From contig JADJZR010000008.1 in NCBI GenBank assembly GCA_016715645.1, forward strand, positions 62,001 to 126,000: a stretch of 64,000 nt of DNA, given 5' to 3'. The notes beneath the pieces were generated by a model, which saw only the letters and a list, made by a program, of their open reading frames with translations, searched no databases and was not told where the DNA came from. A program made the translations under genes and the position numbers. This DNA is from Elusimicrobiota bacterium. Its GTDB lineage: Bacteria; Elusimicrobiota; Elusimicrobia; FEN-1173. Position 1 is the first letter of the stretch; every line of letters begins with the position of its first letter. Of the stretch, positions 26,197 to 35,056 are shown piece after piece.

Positions 26197-26981
26197 TCCT
26201 GGGTATCGTTCAGGCGAGGATGGGCTCTTCTCGTTTACCGGGAAAAACCCTCATGCCAATCGTCGGTCGTCCAATGTTGGAACTTCTTCTTGAACGTGTG
26301 AGACGTTCTCGCCTATTAAACCGGATCGTGGTGGCGACAACTCAGGAACCGGAAGATCTCGCGATTGCGAACTTGTGTGAAAAGCTAGGGATAGGTTGTC
26401 AGAGGGGATCGACCCACGATGTGCTGGACCGATTTTACCAGGCTGCTCGTTTCTGCCACCCCTTGCATGTAGTCCGAATCACGGGAGATTGTCCCTTGAT
26501 TGACCCGACTCTTATCGACGAAATGATTGAATTTTATATCCATGGAGAATTTGATTATGTGAGCAACGCCCTTATCCCATCGTTTCCAGACGGCCTCGAC
26601 GCGGAAATCTTTCGTTTCGCTGTTCTTGAACGGGTTTGGAGGGAAGCCACTCTTACATCGGAACGGGAGCATGTGACCCCTTTAATTTACAAACATCCGG
26701 AGATCTTTCGCGTGAAAAATTATTCGAGCATTCAAGGTCTTTCTTCTTTGCGCTGGACGGTTGACGCACACGAAGATTTCCTTTTCGTCTCGCGCATTTT
26801 CGAGGCTCTTTATACTTTTAACGCCGCATTTGGTTATACGGATGTGTTGGATCTCCTCCACCGCCATCCGGAACTTTTGACTTTGAATGCTCGGTTTAGG
26901 CGAAACGAGGGTTATGCCCATTCTTTAGAAACAGATCTTCCCTTCCAAGGACAGGTTAACAAAGGAGGATTCAATGGTTAA
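26193..26981 (+). CDS. pseF: PseF/SpsF-like cytidylyltransferase
   Basis: 262 residues from ATG 26193 (ATGA overlap; GTG 26181 lies 12 bases upstream in frame). The N-terminal GIVQARMGSSRLPGKTLMPI at 4-23 is the nucleotide-binding loop of this cytidylyltransferase group. VVATTQEPEDLAIA, RGSTHDVLDRFYQAA and RITGDCPLIDP follow. It should activate the nonulosonate as CMP-sugar. By family it is closer to SpsF (polysaccharide biosynthesis) than to classical short PseF, so the substrate could be a variant nonulosonate. Confidence 0.85.
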   Translation: MILGIVQARMGSSRLPGKTLMPIVGRPMLELLLERVRRSRLLNRIVVATTQEPEDLAIANLCEKLGIGCQRGSTHDVLDRFYQAARFCHPLHVVRITGDCPLIDPTLIDEMIEFYIHGEFDYVSNALIPSFPDGLDAEIFRFAVLERVWREATLTSEREHVTPLIYKHPEIFRVKNYSSIQGLSSLRWTVDAHEDFLFVSRIFEALYTFNAAFGYTDVLDLLHRHPELLTLNARFRRNEGYAHSLETDLPFQGQVNKGGFNG

Positions 26982-28266
26982 TCCTCACGAACAGTCACAA
27001 AATCTATTGAAACGAGCCCTGAAAGTTATTCCACTAGGGGCTCAAACCTTTAGCAAAAGCATCACGCAATATCCCCTTGGGATATCGCCCCATTTCGCGA
27101 CACACGCCCGCGGAAGCAAGATATGGGATGTCGATGGAAATGAATATATAGATTTCGTAAACGCCTTGGCCGCCGTTACCTTGGGGTATGGGGATCCTGA
27201 CGTTATAAGGGCCGTGCAAGATCAGATGGAGAGGGGGAGCCTCTTTTCCCTTTCTCACCCCCTCGAAATCGATGTCGCGGAGGCTCTTGTTGAAATGGTC
27301 CCGTGTGCAGAAATGGTTCGGTTTGGGAAGAATGGGTCTGACGTGACCACGGCCGCTGTGCGTTTGTCAAGAGCGTTTACCCAACGGGACCACGTGGCCC
27401 TTTGCGGATACCATGGGTGGCAGGACTGGTCCATTGGGACGACCGCGCGGCGCAAAGGAGTTCCTGAACCGGTGAGTCGACTAAGTCATCCGTTCAATTA
27501 CAATGACCTGGATTCGTTACATCATCTTTTTAATTCTTATCCGGACCAAATCGCTGCCGTCATTCTTGAACCTATGAGTATCGAATTTCCCCGGGACGGT
27601 TTTTTACAGGGGGTAAGGGATCTTTGTAATCGACATAAGTCCGTTATGATATTTGACGAGGTGGTCACGGGCTTTCGCCTGGCCCGTGGAGGAGCCCAGG
27701 AACTGTTTGGGGTCACACCCGACTTGGCGTGTTTTGGGAAGGGGATGGCAAACGGGTTTCCCCTTTCTGCGATCGTTGGCCGTGAAGAGCTCATGCGGCT
27801 TCTCGAAGAAGTATTCTTTTCATTCACGTTTGGGGGCGATGTATTGTCTTTGGCGGCCGCCCGAGCGACATTGAAGAAGGTACGGAATGAACCTGTCGTG
27901 GAGGAATTGGAGCGTCGCGGTCGGGTGGTAATGGAAGGCGCCCAGCGGCTATTGCAACAATTTAAAATGGAACAGTATATTTCTCTATCAGGACATCCAT
28001 CATGGAGTTTTCTCCGGTTTCACAGCATAGAGGCAGTGGATGAGTGGGAAATGAAAACGTTATTTTTGCAAGAAGTCTTCGCTCGTGGGGTTTTAACGAT
28101 CGGCACACACAACATGAGTTACGCCCATACGCAGGGGGACCTGGATCGGCTTCTAGCGGTCTATGCAGAGGTGTTTTCGGTGATCGCGGAGGCTGTCCGG
28201 TCCAACGGCGTGGCGAAGCGACTCCGCTGTGAGGCGCTGAAACCACTTTTCAAGTTGAGAGGATAA
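26974..28266 (+). CDS. Class III aminotransferase, glutamate-1-semialdehyde aminomutase-like
   Basis: 430 residues. IPLGAQTFSKSITQYP near the N-terminus, DVDGNEYIDFVNALAAVTLGY at about 50-70, MVRFGKNGSDVTTAAVRLSRAFT, CGYHGWQDW, IFDEVVTGFRLARGG, and the Schiff-base lysine in CFGKGMANGFPLSAI at about 255-269. Although it looks like HemL, its place between pseF and pseG and the operon overlaps make a sugar- or acyl-group role likelier than haem synthesis. Similar genes occur in nonulosonate and sugar loci; the substrate here is not known. Confidence 0.82.
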   Translation: MVNPHEQSQNLLKRALKVIPLGAQTFSKSITQYPLGISPHFATHARGSKIWDVDGNEYIDFVNALAAVTLGYGDPDVIRAVQDQMERGSLFSLSHPLEIDVAEALVEMVPCAEMVRFGKNGSDVTTAAVRLSRAFTQRDHVALCGYHGWQDWSIGTTARRKGVPEPVSRLSHPFNYNDLDSLHHLFNSYPDQIAAVILEPMSIEFPRDGFLQGVRDLCNRHKSVMIFDEVVTGFRLARGGAQELFGVTPDLACFGKGMANGFPLSAIVGREELMRLLEEVFFSFTFGGDVLSLAAARATLKKVRNEPVVEELERRGRVVMEGAQRLLQQFKMEQYISLSGHPSWSFLRFHSIEAVDEWEMKTLFLQEVFARGVLTIGTHNMSYAHTQGDLDRLLAVYAEVFSVIAEAVRSNGVAKRLRCEALKPLFKLRG

Positions 28267-28270
28267 ATCA

Positions 28271-29341
28271 ATGAAAGTGGTTATTCGTGTGGATGGTTCC
28301 CGTGCGATTGGGACGGGACATATCGTTCGTTGTCTGACATTAGCAAAGGCCTTACGTTCAAAGGCCGCACAAGTCTCATTTATTGTTAACGATATGGAAA
28401 ATAGATGGGCGAGATGGATATCAAGCGCTGGATACAAGGTGCATCGAATCTTAATTAATCCAGTGGCCAACTTTTCTTGGAAGCGTGACGCGGACCAAAC
28501 ACTCTGTTTCCTGGAAAGGCAAGGGTCTCTTTGGGACGTTTTAATCGTAGATCATTACGGATTGGATCAAAAATGGGAAAGGGCAGTTCGATATTCCACC
28601 CGAGTTCTCCTTGTCATTGATGATATTTGTGGGCGGTATCATGATTGTGATATTCTCCTAAACACATCCGATTATCGGACAATTTCTCAAAGGTCCTCGC
28701 GGCGACGGGGAACAAGCCCCATTCTGTTAAGGGGGGGGGCGTATGCTCTTTTGGAGACAGATTTTTTGAAAGGACATAATCGGTTGAAAGAGAAGGAGGA
28801 TCGACCTCCCAACACGGTCCATGTATTTTTTGGTGGGGTTGATGATCCTAATTACACTGAACGCTTTTCCCGGTGGGTCGCGACCTCTTTCCCCAATTTA
28901 AAACTCCAGATTGTGGTGAGTCGGTGGTACCCTCACATCCGTTCCCTGACAAGGCTTAAGAAGGATTTTAGGGGTTCTGTAAACTGGGCCAGAAATGTAA
29001 AGATGGCATTGCCTATGGCGAAATGTGACCTAGCTCTTGGTACGCCTGGGGCTACCACATGGGAAAGGGCTTGTCTTGGTCTGGCTCCGGCATACGTGTC
29101 TGTGGCGGAGAATCAGAAACCCATTCTTCGGCGTCTTCAGAACGATGGTTTGTGTTCTTATTTGGGTGAAGCCGGAAAATTAACTGAGGATGTTTTTTTG
29201 AAGCGTTTTTCTGCATTCCTGTCAGATCAATGCGGTCTCACCCGCATGCGCCGGAATGGCATGTCCATGGTCGATGGGGACGGGGTTAGAAGAGTGGTCG
29301 AGACGGTATTCGCTAGGTTAAGGGAAGGCGGCCCAAGGTGA
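28271..29341 (+). CDS. pseG: PseG-like UDP-sugar hydrolase
   Basis: 356 residues. N-terminus VVIRVDGSRAIGTGHIVRCLTLAKAL, with the catalytic His of the GxGHxxR motif at about 17, is the PseG/SpsG signature. LIVDHYGLDQKWE and VIDDICGRYHDCDILLNT follow, then the nucleotide-binding LALGTPGATTWERACLG near residue 258. PseG releases UDP from UDP-2,4-diacetamido-2,4,6-trideoxy-L-altrose to give the free sugar for PseI. Ends with GTG overlap into pseH. Confidence 0.9.
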   Translation: MKVVIRVDGSRAIGTGHIVRCLTLAKALRSKAAQVSFIVNDMENRWARWISSAGYKVHRILINPVANFSWKRDADQTLCFLERQGSLWDVLIVDHYGLDQKWERAVRYSTRVLLVIDDICGRYHDCDILLNTSDYRTISQRSSRRRGTSPILLRGGAYALLETDFLKGHNRLKEKEDRPPNTVHVFFGGVDDPNYTERFSRWVATSFPNLKLQIVVSRWYPHIRSLTRLKKDFRGSVNWARNVKMALPMAKCDLALGTPGATTWERACLGLAPAYVSVAENQKPILRRLQNDGLCSYLGEAGKLTEDVFLKRFSAFLSDQCGLTRMRRNGMSMVDGDGVRRVVETVFARLREGGPR

Positions 29342-29862
29342 ATCAGGGGATAAGACTTCAAGAATATAATTCGGCGTTTGATCGATCGACCGTGCGCTGG
29401 TTGAATTATCCCAGTGTTCGGCGAGGGTTTGGTCTAACTTATCGGATATCTTTGTCGTCGCACCGTCAATGGAGGCGGGGGCAGAAAAATCTTCTGTTTT
29501 GGGGAATTTTGGATGAAAAGGGACGTCACCAGGGGAATGTTTTGGTTCATTGCAACCCTCGTCATCGAAGTGGTTATCTGCAGATGTATATTGGCAGCCC
29601 ACGCAAAAGAGGGAAAGGTCTCGGACAAGGAGCTTTGGTGGCTGCGTTGGATGACCTATTTTTTCGAAGAGGATTCCATCGCGTTTGGTTGCATACGCTT
29701 TGTCGAAATTCCCGCGTTGAAAAATTTTACCGTAGACTGGGGTTTTCTTCCGAGGGGGTTGAAAGAGGGTCTTTTTTTCGTGCGGGTCGCTTTGAGGATC
29801 AACGCCGTTGGTCTATACTTGCCTCAGAATGGAGAAAAAACCCAGGTCGCACGATACAATGA
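29338..29862 (+). CDS. pseH: PseH-like GNAT acetyltransferase
   Basis: 174 residues from GTG 29338, which overlaps the pseG stop (GTGA). GNAT core: GNVLVHCNPRHRSGYLQMYIGSP, then RKRGKGLGQGALVAALDDLFF with the CoA-binding loop, and HTLCRNSRVEKFYRRLGFSSEGVERGSFF. Placement between pseG and a WbqC gene matches PseH, which acetylates the 4-amino group of the PseC product. Divergent in its N-terminus, so an alternative acyl group is possible. Confidence 0.8.
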   Translation: MNQGIRLQEYNSAFDRSTVRWLNYPSVRRGFGLTYRISLSSHRQWRRGQKNLLFWGILDEKGRHQGNVLVHCNPRHRSGYLQMYIGSPRKRGKGLGQGALVAALDDLFFRRGFHRVWLHTLCRNSRVEKFYRRLGFSSEGVERGSFFRAGRFEDQRRWSILASEWRKNPGRTIQ

Positions 29863-30554
29863 TGTGTGTGATTATGCAACCAACATATTTTCCGTGGCCA
29901 GGGTATTTTAACCTGATCGCCTCGGCGGATGTGTTCGTTTTCTTGGATGACGTTGCGTATGAAAAAACCTCTTGGCAAAACAGGAACCGTGTTTTGGTGT
30001 CCGGGCGACCGCATTGGATCACCGTTCCTGCCCGACGCATGTTTTTGGGACAACAGCTTCGGAACGTTGAAGTATCAGAAAACAATCGGTGGCGGGACAA
30101 GCATTTTCGATTGTTAAAAGAATCGTATGCGAGGCACCCACACTACACGGACATGATGGACATCGTCTCGATACTGAGGGATGAATCGTTAAAATCCTTG
30201 GTGGATCTCAACACCAAAATCATTCGAACAGTGTGCGATCGATTGGGTCTTTTGGCTTCCTTTCGAAGTTCTGGGCAGATGGGAATTTTGGGGGACCGCT
30301 CGGAACGGTTGTCGAAAATTTGTGTGGCTCTCGGATGCGACACTTATCTCAGTCCGATTGGAGCTAAAGAATACCTGGAAAATGATCATTTCAGTTCCAC
30401 TGGATCGGTTCGTCTCCTTTTCCAGGATTATTCTCCTCAATCCTATCCACAAATGGGATCGAAGAACTTTTTCGACCATCTCTCAATTTTGGACCTCATT
30501 GCCAACGTGGGATTTTCACATGCCGCGGCTTATGTGAAAAGTGGCGGTTCGTGA
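29859..30554 (+). CDS. WbqC-family protein (second of two)
   Basis: 231 residues from ATG 29859 (ATGA overlap with pseH). CVIMQPTYFPWPGYFNLI at about 3-20, VFLDDVAYEKTSWQNRN and LSPIGAKEYLEN, SILDLIANVG match the WbqC family. Compared with the copy at 10638 it keeps the same motif order but low identity, so the two are old paralogues and not a recent duplication. Function unknown; its coupling to pseH suggests a part in making or transferring the nonulosonate derivative. Confidence 0.85.
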   Translation: MMCVIMQPTYFPWPGYFNLIASADVFVFLDDVAYEKTSWQNRNRVLVSGRPHWITVPARRMFLGQQLRNVEVSENNRWRDKHFRLLKESYARHPHYTDMMDIVSILRDESLKSLVDLNTKIIRTVCDRLGLLASFRSSGQMGILGDRSERLSKICVALGCDTYLSPIGAKEYLENDHFSSTGSVRLLFQDYSPQSYPQMGSKNFFDHLSILDLIANVGFSHAAAYVKSGGS

Positions 30555-30575
30555 CTTTAATTTTGGAGGATCATT

Positions 30576-31499
30576 GTGGAACACCAATACAAACTTGAAA
30601 AGGATCCGGTTTATGGTTTTTTCCGAGTTGTTCCATGCCCAAGTTCCAAAGAACTTCAGGAATACTACTCGCGTGAATTTTATTCAGCTCAATACTCAAA
30701 TTGCAACGACTCCTCTATTGAAATTCAAGAAAAAGACAAAGAATTCTATCAAGGGCATTTTGAGGACATTTGCTGCGCTATTGAAGAAACCAGTCGAAGA
30801 CCGTCAACGGGTCTCCGGGTTTTAGATATCGGGTGCGGGTGGGGCCAGGCTCTGTTGCATTTCAGGAAAAGAGGGATGCAGTGTGTAGGGTTGGACCCTG
30901 CCCCAGAGGCGGTTCGCTACGCTCGTGCCCAAGGCCTTGAGGTGTACGAATCCAATATGGGGGATGTATCTATACTGAATGAGCGGAAATTTGATGTTGT
31001 TTGTCTATTAAATGTTCTCGAACACCTTCCAGATCCGGGATTGGTCCTTGAGACCATTCACGGAAAGCTCTTAGCAGAGGGCGGTTTACTAATCGTAGAG
31101 GTCCCAAATGAGTTTAACGCTTTTCAAGTGTGTGCTGATGAAGAGTTTCAATTGGCTCAATGGTGGGTGGCTCCGCCCGCCCATCTGAATTACTTTACTG
31201 TCGACACGTTGACATCTTTTATGGAGGGACATGGATTTTCGGTTCGCCTCAAAGAGGCGTCATTTCCAATGGAGATGTTTTTGCTGTTCGGCGAAAATTA
31301 TGTCAAAAAAAACCGTCGCGGGCGAACGTGCCATAAAAAGAGGATGAATTTTGAACACCATCTGAGATCAACGGGACGAACGGATGTGCTTCGACGGTTC
31401 TATCGATCATTGGCCGAACAAAACTTGGGACGCCAAATCTTTGTTGTTGCTGAGCGAAGGCCATTGTTTGTCCGGGCACGCCGGCCCCCCATTCAATGA
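30576..31499 (+). CDS. SAM-dependent methyltransferase
   Basis: 307 residues from GTG 30576, supported by GGAGGA at 30565-30570. VLDIGCGWGQALLHF (motif I, about 83-97), GLDPAPEAVRYARAQ, FDVVCLLNVLEHLPDP and LLAEGGLLIVEVPNE. The first 70 residues (DPVYGFFRVVPCPSSKELQEYYSREFYSAQYS) match a common head in glycan methyltransferases. ATGA overlap with the next gene. Confidence 0.82.
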   Translation: MEHQYKLEKDPVYGFFRVVPCPSSKELQEYYSREFYSAQYSNCNDSSIEIQEKDKEFYQGHFEDICCAIEETSRRPSTGLRVLDIGCGWGQALLHFRKRGMQCVGLDPAPEAVRYARAQGLEVYESNMGDVSILNERKFDVVCLLNVLEHLPDPGLVLETIHGKLLAEGGLLIVEVPNEFNAFQVCADEEFQLAQWWVAPPAHLNYFTVDTLTSFMEGHGFSVRLKEASFPMEMFLLFGENYVKKNRRGRTCHKKRMNFEHHLRSTGRTDVLRRFYRSLAEQNLGRQIFVVAERRPLFVRARRPPIQ

Positions 31500-32791
31500 A
31501 AATAGAAAATTTGGGTGGGGCGACAGCTATCGTTACCCATAAAGGGAAGCGCATCCTTTTTGACCCTTGGCTCAATGATGGGATATTCCATGGGGCCTGG
31601 TACCATTTTCCACCTCTTCAAAAAAAGATCGGAGATCTGGGACGGGTCGACTGGATCTTTATTTCCCACATCCATGAGGATCATTGTGCGGAAGGAACTC
31701 TTCGCTATATTAATAGGGATGCAGAGGTGATTCTGATGGATCGTCAGCCCGATTATGTTGGACAATTTTTAAGTAATCGTGGATTTCGGTTCAAAAAAAT
31801 TCATTGTGTTAAACCGTTTACTTCCAAACGAATAACTTCTCTTCTCTCAGTCGATATGATCCCGGCGGATCCCTCCCACACCTATAATTATTCCATTGAT
31901 TCAGCCCTTGTCATGAAGTGGGATGGTTGGGTGATCTATAATGCCAATGACTGCCCGCCTTATGACCAAGGGATGGCGTATTTGTCTGGAAGATATGGCC
32001 ATGTGGACTTGGCTCTTTTGCCCTACACGGGGGGGTCCGGGTATCCAGCGTGTTACAGCAACCTTTCGGCGAACCAGAAACACAACGAGAAAAAACGTTT
32101 GCGTGAAGAAGGTGTGAAAAGTTTTCTCAGAACGGTTACCCAAATCGCCCCGACATTCGCGATGCCATTTGCGGATCAATATGTTGTCGCAGGTTCCCGT
32201 TCAATACTCAACCGTTTTTTGCCGCACCCCCCGTGTCCGGGCGACCTCCTTGAGCGCTATAATAAGGCCAACCTTGTTTCAAAGCTGCTCTTGTTAAATC
32301 CAGGGCAGGCTTTTGATCTAGGAACAGGTCGAAAAAATCCGCCGGGCGCTTATCGAGTTTACACGGAGAGTGATCGAAAAAAGCATATCTCATCGCTTAA
32401 AGGGAAAATCTATGATCATGAAAAAATAAATGTGAGCCGATCGGTTCCTATCTCTCGGTTGCTGGCGTTGGCGAGGGAACATCTTTGGAAAAAGCAATTG
32501 ACATCTAAATATTTTCCAAAATTCTCCTACCTAATTCATATTTCGGATTGGGACCGATTATTCCTACTGGATTTACAAAAACCGTCTCCAATGGAGATCA
32601 CGAACTCGATGAAAAAAGTTCAGATGGAACCCTATCTGCGTGTGAGTGTCTCAAGCACTCTTTTGCTTTTGCTCTTAGTTGGTCATGTGTCGTGGAACAT
32701 CGCGGATGCCGCTCTTTTCCTGGACTATGAACGAGTCCCCAATCACTACGACCCCACTATTCATGAATTTCTTAATCACCTAAAAATATGA
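31496..32791 (+). CDS. Metallo-beta-lactamase-fold protein, CMP-Neu5Ac hydroxylase-like
   Basis: 431 residues. IENLGGATAIVTHKGKRILFDPW at 3-25 and SHIHEDHC (metal-ligand HxHxDH) at about 58-65, then DPSHTYNYSIDSALVMKWDGWVIYNANDC with a further Asp, as in UlaG-like and CMP-N-acetylneuraminate hydroxylase-like beta-lactamase folds. No Rieske [2Fe-2S] cysteines (CxH...CxxH) are seen, so it cannot be a complete hydroxylase of the animal type. It sits 4 bases into pseI, which suggests that it acts on the nonulosonate or its CMP form. Confidence 0.72.
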   Translation: MKIENLGGATAIVTHKGKRILFDPWLNDGIFHGAWYHFPPLQKKIGDLGRVDWIFISHIHEDHCAEGTLRYINRDAEVILMDRQPDYVGQFLSNRGFRFKKIHCVKPFTSKRITSLLSVDMIPADPSHTYNYSIDSALVMKWDGWVIYNANDCPPYDQGMAYLSGRYGHVDLALLPYTGGSGYPACYSNLSANQKHNEKKRLREEGVKSFLRTVTQIAPTFAMPFADQYVVAGSRSILNRFLPHPPCPGDLLERYNKANLVSKLLLLNPGQAFDLGTGRKNPPGAYRVYTESDRKKHISSLKGKIYDHEKINVSRSVPISRLLALAREHLWKKQLTSKYFPKFSYLIHISDWDRLFLLDLQKPSPMEITNSMKKVQMEPYLRVSVSSTLLLLLLVGHVSWNIADAALFLDYERVPNHYDPTIHEFLNHLKI

Positions 32792-33876
32792 TCCTTCGCG
32801 ATATTCGCATTGGAAATCAATCCATCGGCGAAAACCATATCCCCTGGATTGTGGCAGAAATGTCAGCCAACCACGGGCAATCGCTTGAACACGCTCTTAG
32901 CATTGTTGACGCAGCCGCAAAAGCCGGCGTTCAGGCTCTCAAACTCCAAACGTACAAAGCAGAGACGATGACATTGGATCTCTCCACCTCGGATTTTATG
33001 ATTGAAGATCCTGGTAACATATGGAAAGGTCAATCTTTGTATAACCTTTATCAAATGGCGCACTGTCCTTGGGAATGGCATGAGCCTATTTTCCGTCGGT
33101 GTCGTGCGCTTGGTCTGGTGGGTTTTAGTACTCCATTTGATGTAACCGCCGTCGACTTTTTAGAAGATTTGGGGGTTCCTATGTATAAGGTGGCGTCTTT
33201 TGAGAACAACGATCTCCCATTAATACGAAAAATTGGAAAAACCGGAAAACCCCTTATGTTGTCAACAGGAATGGCCACCCTGAACGAATTGGAGGAGGCT
33301 GTTTCGGCCGCCCGTGAAGCTGGTTGTGAAGACATTGTCCTCTTGAAATGTACCAGCGCATACCCCGCCCCAGCTGAGGAGGCCAACTTGGCGACCATTC
33401 CGGATCTGAAAGAAAGGTTTCAATGCCTCGTGGGGATTTCGGATCATTCGAATGGGATCGGGATTTCTATGGCCAGCGTGGCGCTCGGTGCTCGGGTCAT
33501 TGAAAGACATTTCATCGACTCCCGTCTGAGCGGAGGACCGGACGCATCGTTTTCTCTTGAGCCAATGGAAATGCAACAATTGGTCGAAGAGTCCCAAAAA
33601 ATTTTTTTGGCGCAGGGGAAAGTTTTTTATGGATCTACCCACACCGAAATGAAATCCGCAAGGTATCGACGTTCCCTGTATATCACGGAACCCCTTAAAA
33701 AGGGCGATCGCTTGACACCCTATAACCTGAGATCTATACGTCCAGGCATGGGGCTTGCGCCAAAATATCTTGAAAAAGTTCTCGACCTCCCAGTCGAACG
33801 GGATGTGAGTAAGGGCACTCCTCTAACATGGGATATCGTTGGCGGAAAACCTCCTTCTATGAAAGGGGAGGCTTAA
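32788..33876 (+). CDS. pseI: PseI/NeuB-type nonulosonate synthase
   Basis: 362 residues. IVAEMSANHGQSLEHA at about 20-35, ALKLQTYKAETMTLD, FSTPFDVTAVDFLE, YKVASFENNDLPLIRKIGKTGKPLMLSTGMAT, LLKCTSAYPAPAEEANL, GISDHSNG and IERHFIDSRLSGGPDASFS, with a C-terminal SAF domain (about 285-355). This is the phosphoenolpyruvate condensation step. FENNDLPLI (in place of the sialate form) favours pseudaminic acid. Starts at ATGA overlap with the MBL-fold gene. Confidence 0.92.
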   Translation: MILRDIRIGNQSIGENHIPWIVAEMSANHGQSLEHALSIVDAAAKAGVQALKLQTYKAETMTLDLSTSDFMIEDPGNIWKGQSLYNLYQMAHCPWEWHEPIFRRCRALGLVGFSTPFDVTAVDFLEDLGVPMYKVASFENNDLPLIRKIGKTGKPLMLSTGMATLNELEEAVSAAREAGCEDIVLLKCTSAYPAPAEEANLATIPDLKERFQCLVGISDHSNGIGISMASVALGARVIERHFIDSRLSGGPDASFSLEPMEMQQLVEESQKIFLAQGKVFYGSTHTEMKSARYRRSLYITEPLKKGDRLTPYNLRSIRPGMGLAPKYLEKVLDLPVERDVSKGTPLTWDIVGGKPPSMKGEA

Positions 33877-33879
33877 TCC

Positions 33880-34950
33880 ATGGAGTTGATTGACTTGTCC
33901 CGTTATGCAACCATTCGTTCACCCGCAATCATTCCACCGTTTTCTTCTCTTCGGAATTCTGATTCCATCTCATTCACCCCAAATTTGGAGTTAGTGGAGA
34001 CACCTGAAAATCTACATCGTGTGGACCAACTGATAAAAGCAGGTTGGCGCGTGGCTCGCGTGCATCGCATTCCGCCCGACACCCCGTTCCCTTTTCGAAA
34101 AACATTCCCCCGCCGAATTCTTTTCGAAATGACAAGCAATTGCAACTACAGGTGTCGTATGTGTCCTCAAAACAATCTCACTCGTCCCCGAATCCATATG
34201 GAGGGGGATCTGTATCGAAGGGGTTTAGATGAAATTGATGTTCATGGTGTTGAGGGATTGTGGCTCTACCATCTCGGCGAATCTATTTTACATCCCGAAT
34301 TTCGAGAAATACTCCAATACGTTAGCAGTAAGAAACATTTAGGCACAGTTTGGATGAGCACCAATGGGCGATATTTTGACGAACAAATGGCACGTTTTGT
34401 CATGGAATCTTCGGTCGATTATGTCAACTTCTCTGCCCATGGGGTGACTCAATCTGCCTATGAAAGCGTCATCCCCGGTGGGGCTTTTGAGATTGTCCAA
34501 AGAAACCTTGAAGCGTTCTATAGGCTCAAAGGATCCCCTCGAATCAAACGAAAACCATTCATCCATACACAAATGATCGAGCAGGAATCAACCCAGGGCG
34601 AAGTGGATTCATTTATCGCACAGCACATCGATCGAGCCGACCTAGTGAGCATAAACATGCTGGAATACGTCAATCTTCCCAAAAATCAATTTGGAATCCA
34701 ACAGAGGGATCGTCCCCCTTTGCGTTCCTGTTTGCGAGTAGAACGAAACGATTGCTTCATTTGTTCTAACGGCAGCGTTACTCTTTGTGACGCCGCCTAC
34801 AACGGAGAAATTTTCTTAGGGGACATCCATACTCAGACCATTGAAGAGATTTGGAACGGGGAAAAAAGGAAAGAAATCTTGGAACTGAGTCGCTCCGGGC
34901 GTATGGGCGAAATCGAATTTTGCCGTCACTGCACCGATTACGACATTTGA
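33880..34950 (+). CDS. Radical SAM protein with SPASM-like tail
   Basis: 356 residues. The [4Fe-4S] motif Cx3Cx2C reads CNYRCRMC at about 87-94, in a context (FEMTSNCNYRCRMCPQNNL) like SPASM radical SAM enzymes. Further cysteines near the C-terminus (SCLRVERNDCFIC, TLCDAAYNGEIFLGDI, FCRHCTDYDI) make a shortened SPASM region. No partner peptide is seen, so a sugar or small-molecule reaction is as likely as peptide maturation. Three bases after pseI. Confidence 0.82.
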   Translation: MELIDLSRYATIRSPAIIPPFSSLRNSDSISFTPNLELVETPENLHRVDQLIKAGWRVARVHRIPPDTPFPFRKTFPRRILFEMTSNCNYRCRMCPQNNLTRPRIHMEGDLYRRGLDEIDVHGVEGLWLYHLGESILHPEFREILQYVSSKKHLGTVWMSTNGRYFDEQMARFVMESSVDYVNFSAHGVTQSAYESVIPGGAFEIVQRNLEAFYRLKGSPRIKRKPFIHTQMIEQESTQGEVDSFIAQHIDRADLVSINMLEYVNLPKNQFGIQQRDRPPLRSCLRVERNDCFICSNGSVTLCDAAYNGEIFLGDIHTQTIEEIWNGEKRKEILELSRSGRMGEIEFCRHCTDYDI

Positions 34951-35056
34951 ATGTTACTTTTTGGTGATGATTCTAGTCCGGGATCCAGAAATAACATTGG
35001 GGGAACAAGGGTAAAAGAATAACGGAAGGTGGTTGCCGGACGACTGAGATGATCCC
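34951..35056. other. Short intergenic region, nothing clear seen
   Basis: 106 bases between the radical SAM gene and the TylF-like gene. I see no hairpin followed by a T-run and no convincing promoter. This is one of the few real gaps in the glycan operon. Confidence 0.5.

Noticed and set aside
26974..28266. hemL (haem synthesis glutamate-1-semialdehyde aminomutase)
   Set aside because: The fold matches, but it is embedded by overlaps in the pseudaminic-acid operon with no haem genes nearby, so the symbol was not assigned.
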